Shown: positions 36,258 through 40,801 of the stretch, piece after piece
How the letters are laid out: every line of letters begins with the position of its first letter
Position numbering within the stretch: the stretch's first letter is position 1
NCBI GenBank assembly: GCA_012519155.1
Contig: JAAYQS010000111.1
Span: 1 to 40,801, forward strand
Origin: Clostridiales bacterium
GTDB lineage: Bacteria; Bacillota; Clostridia; Clostridiales; Clostridiaceae
Direction of reading: 5' to 3'
DNA: 40,801 nucleotides
Notes under the pieces: model-generated
Databases searched by the model: none
Told to the model about the DNA's origin: nothing
What the model saw: only the letters and a program-made list of their open reading frames with translations
Program-made: the position numbers and the translations under genes

Positions 36258-37688
36258 ATGAGAGATTTATACAGTACACCATTAAATTCTAGATATGCCT
36301 CAAAAGAAATGAGTCATATATTTTCTGATGATAAAAAATTTACAACTTGGAGAAAGCTATGGATAGCTCTTGCAGAATGTGAAAAAGAATTAGGATTACA
36401 TATTACAGATGAACAAATTGATGAGTTAAAGGCACATGTAAATGACATAAATTATGATGATGCAGCAAAAAGAGAAAAAGAAGTTCGTCACGATGTTATG
36501 AGCCATGTTTATGCTTATGGACTTCAATGCCCTAAAGCTAAAGGAATAATACATCTTGGAGCTACAAGCTGCTATGTTGGTGATAATACAGATATTATTC
36601 TTATGAAAGAAGCACTTTTATTAACTAAAGAAAAAATGGTAACAGTCCTTGATAGATTAAGAAAATTTGCACTTAAATATAAGGATATGCCAACATTAGG
36701 TTTTACACATTTTCAACCTGCTCAACTTACAACAGTAGGAAAGAGAGCTACTCTTTGGATGCAAGATTTAGTTATGGATATTGAAAATATTGATCATGTA
36801 ATTGAACACTTGAAATTAAGAGGTGTTAAAGGAACTACTGGAACACAAGCAAGTTTTATGAACCTTTTTGAAGGTGATGAGGATAAAGTTAAAAAACTAG
36901 ATAAAATGGTAGCAGAAAAAATGGGCTTTAAAAAGAGCTTTGGCGTAACTGGACAAACTTATTCAAGAAAAGTTGATTCAATTGTTTTAAATACATTATC
37001 TGAAGTAGCACAAAGTTGCTATAAATTTTCTAATGATTTAAGATTACTTCAAAATATGAAAGAAATAGAAGAACCTTTTGAAGCACATCAAATAGGTTCA
37101 TCAGCTATGGCTTATAAGAGAAATCCTATGAGAAGTGAAAGAATGGGATCACTTGCTAGATATGTTATAGTTACAGCATTAAATCCTGCAATTACTGCTT
37201 CTACACAATGGTTTGAAAGAACACTTGATGATTCTGCAAATAAGAGAATTTCAATTCCTGAAGCATTCCTTGCATTAGATGGAGTATTAAATCTTTATAT
37301 AAATATTTCTGAAAATATGGTTGTTTATGATAAGGTTATTGCATCACATGTAAATAGAGAACTTCCATTTATGGCAACTGAAAATATAATGATGGAATCA
37401 GTTAAGCGTGGCGGAGACAGACAAGAACTTCATGAAAGAATTAGAGAACATTCTATGGCTGCAGCTCAAAGAGTAAAAGGCGAAGGTCTTGATAATGATC
37501 TTATAGAAAGAATAATAAATGATAAGAGCTTTAATTTAAGTAAAGACGAAATAATTTCTATAATTGATCCTATTAAATTTGTAGGTAGAGCACCAAGTCA
37601 AACTACAGAATTTATAGAAGAATATGTTGATCCAATAATTGCTGCAAATCCAGAAGCTGTAAAGATAGATAGCGAAATAAATGTATAA
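36258..37688 (+). CDS. purB: adenylosuccinate lyase
   Basis: Cleaves SAICAR and adenylosuccinate, releasing fumarate, in purine synthesis. The 476-aa protein is of the longer form (the Bacillus enzyme is about 430 aa). Superfamily motifs include LGATSCYVGDNTD, the TLGFTHFQPAQLTTVGKRA region with a catalytic histidine, and the fumarase/aspartase signature GSSAMAYKRNPMRSERMG from about 281. SD TGGAGG precedes the ATG at 36258. It has its own promoter and terminator and is separate from any other pur genes. Confidence 0.98.
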   Translation: MRDLYSTPLNSRYASKEMSHIFSDDKKFTTWRKLWIALAECEKELGLHITDEQIDELKAHVNDINYDDAAKREKEVRHDVMSHVYAYGLQCPKAKGIIHLGATSCYVGDNTDIILMKEALLLTKEKMVTVLDRLRKFALKYKDMPTLGFTHFQPAQLTTVGKRATLWMQDLVMDIENIDHVIEHLKLRGVKGTTGTQASFMNLFEGDEDKVKKLDKMVAEKMGFKKSFGVTGQTYSRKVDSIVLNTLSEVAQSCYKFSNDLRLLQNMKEIEEPFEAHQIGSSAMAYKRNPMRSERMGSLARYVIVTALNPAITASTQWFERTLDDSANKRISIPEAFLALDGVLNLYINISENMVVYDKVIASHVNRELPFMATENIMMESVKRGGDRQELHERIREHSMAAAQRVKGEGLDNDLIERIINDKSFNLSKDEIISIIDPIKFVGRAPSQTTEFIEEYVDPIIAANPEAVKIDSEINV

Positions 37689-37699
37689 ATAAATTTTTT

Positions 37700-37738
37700 A
37701 GAACCATTTTCAATATATTTGATTATGGTTCTTTTTTT
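37700..37738 (+). terminator. intrinsic terminator after purB
   Basis: Perfect 8-bp stem AGAACCAT (37700-37707)/ATGGTTCT (37725-37732), 17-nt loop, then TTTTTT. Confidence 0.85.
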
Positions 37739-37781
37739 ATGCAAAATTTCCTAAAGGGAGGAAAAATGTAATTTTTTTTAG

Positions 37782-37849
37782 TATAATAAAGTTGTATAAT
37801 AACAAATAAGTAAAGTTAAAACTTATTTTATGTAAAGACATAATTTAAC
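37782..37849 (+). promoter_or_regulatory. glpK promoter region and leader hairpin
   Basis: Two TATAAT boxes (37782-37787 and 37795-37800) lack good -35 partners. A hairpin follows: GTTAAA (37815-37820)/TTTAAC (37844-37849) and TTATG (37828-37832)/CATAA (37839-37843), with a 7-nt bulge, ending just before the SD AAGGGG. Antitermination or activator dependence is possible but not shown. Confidence 0.35.
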
Positions 37850-37867
37850 ATAAGGGGCGATTTTTTA

Positions 37868-39367
37868 ATGGGTAAATATATAATTGCTTTAGATCAAGGA
37901 ACAACAAGTTCAAGAGCTATTATTTTTGACAAAGAACAAAATATTATAGGTATGAGTCAAAAAGAAATAACTCAAATTTATCCAAGAAGAGGTTGGGTAG
38001 AACAAAATCCTATGGAAATATGGGCTACTCAATATGGTGTTTTACAGGAAGTTATAGCCAAAACAAATATAAATCCAAATGAAATATCAGCAATAGGACT
38101 TACAAACCAGCGTGAGACTACTGTTGTATGGGACAGATTTACTGGAATGCCTATTTATAATGCTATAGTATGGCAATGTAGAAGAACTGCTAATTTAATA
38201 GAGTCCTTAAAGGAAGATAAAGAACTTGAAGATTATATAAGGGAAAATACAGGACTTTTACTTGATTCTTATTTTTCTGCAAGTAAAATAAAATGGATAC
38301 TAGATAATGTTGAGGGTGCAAGAGAAAGAGCAAAAAGAGGAGAATTATTATTTGGAACTATTGATACATGGCTTATTTGGAAATTTACAAATGGTAAAGT
38401 ACATGTAACTGATTATACAAATGCCTCTAGAACTATGCTTTTTAATATTAAAGAATTAAAATGGGATAAATATCTTTTAAATAAATTTAATATACCAGAG
38501 AATATAATGCCACAAGTTAAAAATTCATCAGAAATATATGGACGTATAACTTTAAGCAGGGATAAATCCTATAATGTACCTATTGCTAGTATTATAGGAG
38601 ATCAACAAGCTGCGCTAATAGGACAAAACTGTTTTAATAAAGGTGAAGTAAAAAATACTTATGGTACAGGATGCTTTATGCTTATGAATACTGGTGATAC
38701 TTTTGTTAGAAGCAAGAAAGGTCTTATTTCTACTATTGCACTTGGAATGAATGGCAAAATTAAATATGCATTAGAAGGTTCTGTCTTTTCTGGAGGTGCT
38801 ACTTTAAAGTGGCTAAGAGATGAAATGAAAATAATAAATGATATAAGTGATTCTGAATATTTTGCAAATAAAGTTCAGGATAATGGTGGTGTTTATATTG
38901 TTCCAGCCTTTGCAGGATTAGGAGCACCATATTGGGATATGAAAGCAAGAGGAGCAATAGTAGGTCTTACAGGAGGCACTAATAAAGATCATATTATAAG
39001 AGCAGCTCTTGAAAGTATTGCATATCAATGTAAAGATGTTTTAGACACAATGGAAAAGGAATCAGGAATTAAAATAAAAGAACTTAAAGTTGATGGTGGA
39101 GCAAGTAAAAATAGATTTTTAATGCAATTTCAAGCTGATATTATGAATACAAGAGTTATTAAACCAATTATTACAGAAACTACATCCTTAGGAGCTGCAT
39201 ACTTAGCAGGACTTGCAGTAGGTTTTTGGAAAAACAATGAAGAAATTTCTGCTGGATGGTATCAGGCAGAAAGTTTTAAATCAAAGATGTTTCCAATTGA
39301 CAGAGAAAGGCTTTATAAGGGTTGGAATAAGGCTGTAGCAAGAGCAAAGGCTTGGGAAGAAGATTAA
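37868..39367 (+). CDS. glpK: glycerol kinase
   Basis: Phosphorylates glycerol to glycerol 3-phosphate, the acceptor used by PgsA and in lipid synthesis. The 499-aa FGGY-family protein has [17 protein letters not shown] (from Asp9), the [11 protein letters not shown] and [16 protein letters not shown] segments with substrate-binding residues, and the family signature region [27 protein letters not shown] precedes ATG 37868 at a longish spacing across T6. The usual partner genes glpF and glpD are not adjacent. Weak promoter hexamers suggest regulation. Confidence 0.98.
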   Translation: MGKYIIALDQGTTSSRAIIFDKEQNIIGMSQKEITQIYPRRGWVEQNPMEIWATQYGVLQEVIAKTNINPNEISAIGLTNQRETTVVWDRFTGMPIYNAIVWQCRRTANLIESLKEDKELEDYIRENTGLLLDSYFSASKIKWILDNVEGARERAKRGELLFGTIDTWLIWKFTNGKVHVTDYTNASRTMLFNIKELKWDKYLLNKFNIPENIMPQVKNSSEIYGRITLSRDKSYNVPIASIIGDQQAALIGQNCFNKGEVKNTYGTGCFMLMNTGDTFVRSKKGLISTIALGMNGKIKYALEGSVFSGGATLKWLRDEMKIINDISDSEYFANKVQDNGGVYIVPAFAGLGAPYWDMKARGAIVGLTGGTNKDHIIRAALESIAYQCKDVLDTMEKESGIKIKELKVDGGASKNRFLMQFQADIMNTRVIKPIITETTSLGAAYLAGLAVGFWKNNEEISAGWYQAESFKSKMFPIDRERLYKGWNKAVARAKAWEED

Positions 39368-39369
39368 TC

Positions 39370-39398
39370 TTTATAAAAGTAAAAAATTATGATATTAT
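39370..39398 (+). promoter_or_regulatory. weak promoter for Nudix-like gene
   Basis: TTTATA (39370-39375), 17-bp spacer, TATTAT (39393-39398) preceded by TGA. No terminator is seen between glpK and this site. Confidence 0.3.
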
Positions 39399-39442
39399 TA
39401 AGGTACAAGATTTTTAAAAGCATATAAAAAAGGATGGTTAAT

Positions 39443-39820
39443 ATGGCAAAAATTAGTACATGTACATTAATTATAAGGGATGATTTTAAGAATGTTTTAA
39501 TCCTGCAGAAAAAGGTAAAAAAAGGTGAAGTAGATAGTTTTTCATTATTAACACAAAAGCTTCGTGGTAGAGAAAGTGAAGAAAAGTGTGTAAATAGAGC
39601 TGTAAAAGATTCTTTAAAGTCAATAATTTTTGATCTTGAAAAATTACAAAATTATAAATTAAATGATGAAGAAGAAACAGCAGTATATGTAGGTCAGTTA
39701 AAAGAAAGAATTGTACTTGACAAAGCTTATAAAGATTGTAAATGGATAAGTAAAAGACAAATTGATGATTTTAATTTAGATGAAACACAAAAGGAAATAT
39801 TATCATTGTACTTTAAATAG
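39443..39820 (+). CDS. degenerate Nudix-fold protein, probably non-catalytic
   Basis: A 125-aa protein with the Nudix-domain layout: CTLIIRDDFKNVLILQKK (first strands), SFSLLTQKLRGRESEEK and the helix CVNRAVKDSLKSII, then AVYVGQLKERIVLDKAYKDCKWISKRQIDDFNLD, a typical Nudix C-terminal half. The Nudix box GX5EX7REUXEEXGU is badly eroded: the helix has R-A-V-K-D-S-L-K instead of R-E-U-X-E-E-X-G, so the metal-binding glutamates are largely missing. I start at ATG 39443, behind AAAGGATGG; an ATG at 39434 lies in that SD. Function is unknown; a binding or regulatory role is inferred. Confidence 0.65.
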   Translation: MAKISTCTLIIRDDFKNVLILQKKVKKGEVDSFSLLTQKLRGRESEEKCVNRAVKDSLKSIIFDLEKLQNYKLNDEEETAVYVGQLKERIVLDKAYKDCKWISKRQIDDFNLDETQKEILSLYFK

Positions 39821-39846
39821 GTGGCAATAAATTATGCCACCTATTT
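39815..39846. terminator. bidirectional terminator between convergent genes
   Basis: Perfect 12-bp stem AAATAGGTGGCA (39815-39826)/TGCCACCTATTT (39835-39846), 8-nt loop, with A/T runs on both sides. It contains the stop codon of the + gene (39818-39820) and touches that of the - gene (39846-39848). Confidence 0.88.
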
Positions 39847-40801
39847 TAATATACAATTTTGATAATTCTTATTTTGTCAAAATATATTGGGTAAACTTCA
39901 CTTAAGGGAAAATCTAATTTATCATAGCTGTGGCAACAATATAAGTAATCTCCATTAGGTAAAGATGTAGTAATTAGTCCAGAGTGAGAAAAGTAATTTT
40001 TAGTATTTGTGTAAAATTGAATTATGCTTCCAGCATTATATGATTTAGAAGAGGTATTGTCTATTCCAATGCCTTTTCTTAGTAGGTAATAATAAAGTTC
40101 ATTTACTCTAATCCAAGCATTAGAATAAGGCTTCCAACTGCTAGTAGTTTTTATACCACCAGCATGAATACATTGACAAACAAAATTAGTACAATCTCCA
40201 CCAGTATTATTAAAATGTTTATATTCTTTATTGTAATTTAAAGCATATTTTCTAGCATAGGAAATTGCCTCTTCATAATTATATTTCATAGGATAGGATC
40301 TATCCATATAATTTGATTTGTATATAGAACAAGTTTTATTATATTCTCTTTTTAATGTATCTATATTAGCAATTTTAATATTCCAATAATTAATTTTATA
40401 ATCTAGGTTATTTTTATATTCTTCCTGTTCTGATATATTTCTATACATACTAGGAAAATGCTCTTTGTCAATAATATCATTAATTAGCCAATTGAATTTT
40501 TCTTTAGTTAATATAAATATAAATTCTAGTATTTCTGAAGATGTATGTAAAGTAGGAGCATTTTCTAAAATAAAACTGTGATTTACCTTTACAAATACTT
40601 TTGTATAGTCAGTATAATTATTAATTGATAAGTTAATAATTTTAAAGGATTCTTTTGATATTAATGATCCTATTTTTTTCCTCCAATTATTTTTAAAGTT
40701 ATTCATAAGAGTTATTTCTTTAGTTAATTTATTGCTAGCAATATACTTTTGGCTAAATATTTCAAATGTTTTTTGGTTAAACTTTTGCTGTACTTTAAAA
40801 T
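39846..40801 (-). CDS. amidase-domain (PF12671-type) protein, 5' end outside window
   Basis: The C-terminal part matches the putative amidase domain family (Amidase_6), a papain/NlpC-like fold seen in clostridial and Bacillus wall-associated proteins. It has YNYEEAISYARKYALNYNKEYKHF, the cysteine motif GGDCTNFVCQCIHAGG, then SWKPYSNAWIRV and the histidine motif YFSHSGLIT. An ATG at 40706 has no SD, and the frame stays open for 31 more codons to the window end (FKVQQKFNQK...), so the real start is probably outside. The N-terminal 150 residues resemble no motif I recognise. Substrate unknown. Only minus-strand gene here. Confidence 0.8.
   Translation of the reverse strand, partial: FKVQQKFNQKTFEIFSQKYIASNKLTKEITLMNNFKNNWRKKIGSLISKESFKIINLSINNYTDYTKVFVKVNHSFILENAPTLHTSSEILEFIFILTKEKFNWLINDIIDKEHFPSMYRNISEQEEYKNNLDYKINYWNIKIANIDTLKREYNKTCSIYKSNYMDRSYPMKYNYEEAISYARKYALNYNKEYKHFNNTGGDCTNFVCQCIHAGGIKTTSSWKPYSNAWIRVNELYYYLLRKGIGIDNTSSKSYNAGSIIQFYTNTKNYFSHSGLITTSLPNGDYLYCCHSYDKLDFPLSEVYPIYFDKIRIIKIVY

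Overview
The window is one contiguous block of chromosomal housekeeping genes from a low-GC, spore-forming Firmicute, most likely Clostridium sensu stricto. The evidence is the strongly A/T-biased codon use, AGGAGG-type ribosome binding sites, several TTG/GTG starts, sporulation genes (spoVS, a SpoIIIE/FtsK translocase, a YmxH-type protein), CodY and an HPr with both His15 and Ser46. The gene order (dprA-topA-codY-rpsB-tsf-pyrH-frr-uppS-cdsA-dxr-rseP-ispG-rimP-nusA-ylxR-ylxQ-infB-rbfA-nrnA-truB-ribF-rpsO-pnp) is the classical Firmicute order. I see 39 protein genes: 38 on the + strand and one on the - strand at the right edge. The first (dprA) and last (amidase-domain gene) are cut by the window edges. 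I see no rRNA, tRNA, IS element, prophage or CRISPR array.

Layout. (1) 1-4078: DNA processing/topology (dprA, topA) and the global nutrient regulator codY, closed by a terminator. (2) 4111-9025: promoter plus structured leader, then rpsB-tsf-pyrH-frr-uppS-cdsA, linking translation factors, UMP kinase, ribosome recycling and isoprenoid/phospholipid precursor enzymes. Hairpins between rpsB/tsf, tsf/pyrH and frr/uppS look like partial terminators, because I see no new promoters after them. (3) 9038-10066: an extra AI-2E-family membrane protein between cdsA and dxr. (4) 10078-13421: dxr-rseP-ispG (MEP isoprenoid pathway and site-2 protease), closed by two tandem terminators. (5) 13675-21239: rimP-nusA-ylxR-ylxQ-infB-rbfA-nrnA-truB-ribF, a tightly packed, partly overlapping translation/RNA operon. 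(6) 21227-26653: rpsO with its own extended -10 promoter and leader, pnp, an M16 peptidase, ymxH and aspartokinase. (7) 26727-32040: TepA-like protease, SpoIIIE/FtsK, rimO, pgsA. (8) 32124-36165: recA under a near-consensus promoter with a LexA-type box, rny, spoVS with a sigma-H-like promoter, and ptsH. (9) 36190-40801: purB, glpK, a degenerate Nudix-like protein, then a convergent amidase-domain gene sharing a bidirectional terminator.

Almost all genes are assignable to well-known families, and I do not see a convincing new multi-gene system. The interesting material is regulatory: a hairpin before ymxH that is at once an intrinsic terminator and a Shine-Dalgarno-sequestering stem; a small hairpin around the topA ribosome binding site with a second SD upstream; structured leaders before rpsB and rpsO; tandem sigma-A/sigma-H promoters before spoVS; and inverted or direct repeats beside the spoIIIE and AI-2E promoters. 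The Nudix-like protein at 39443 lacks most of the catalytic glutamates. Promoter and hairpin calls were made by eye from consensus matching and base pairing; no folding or database search was run.
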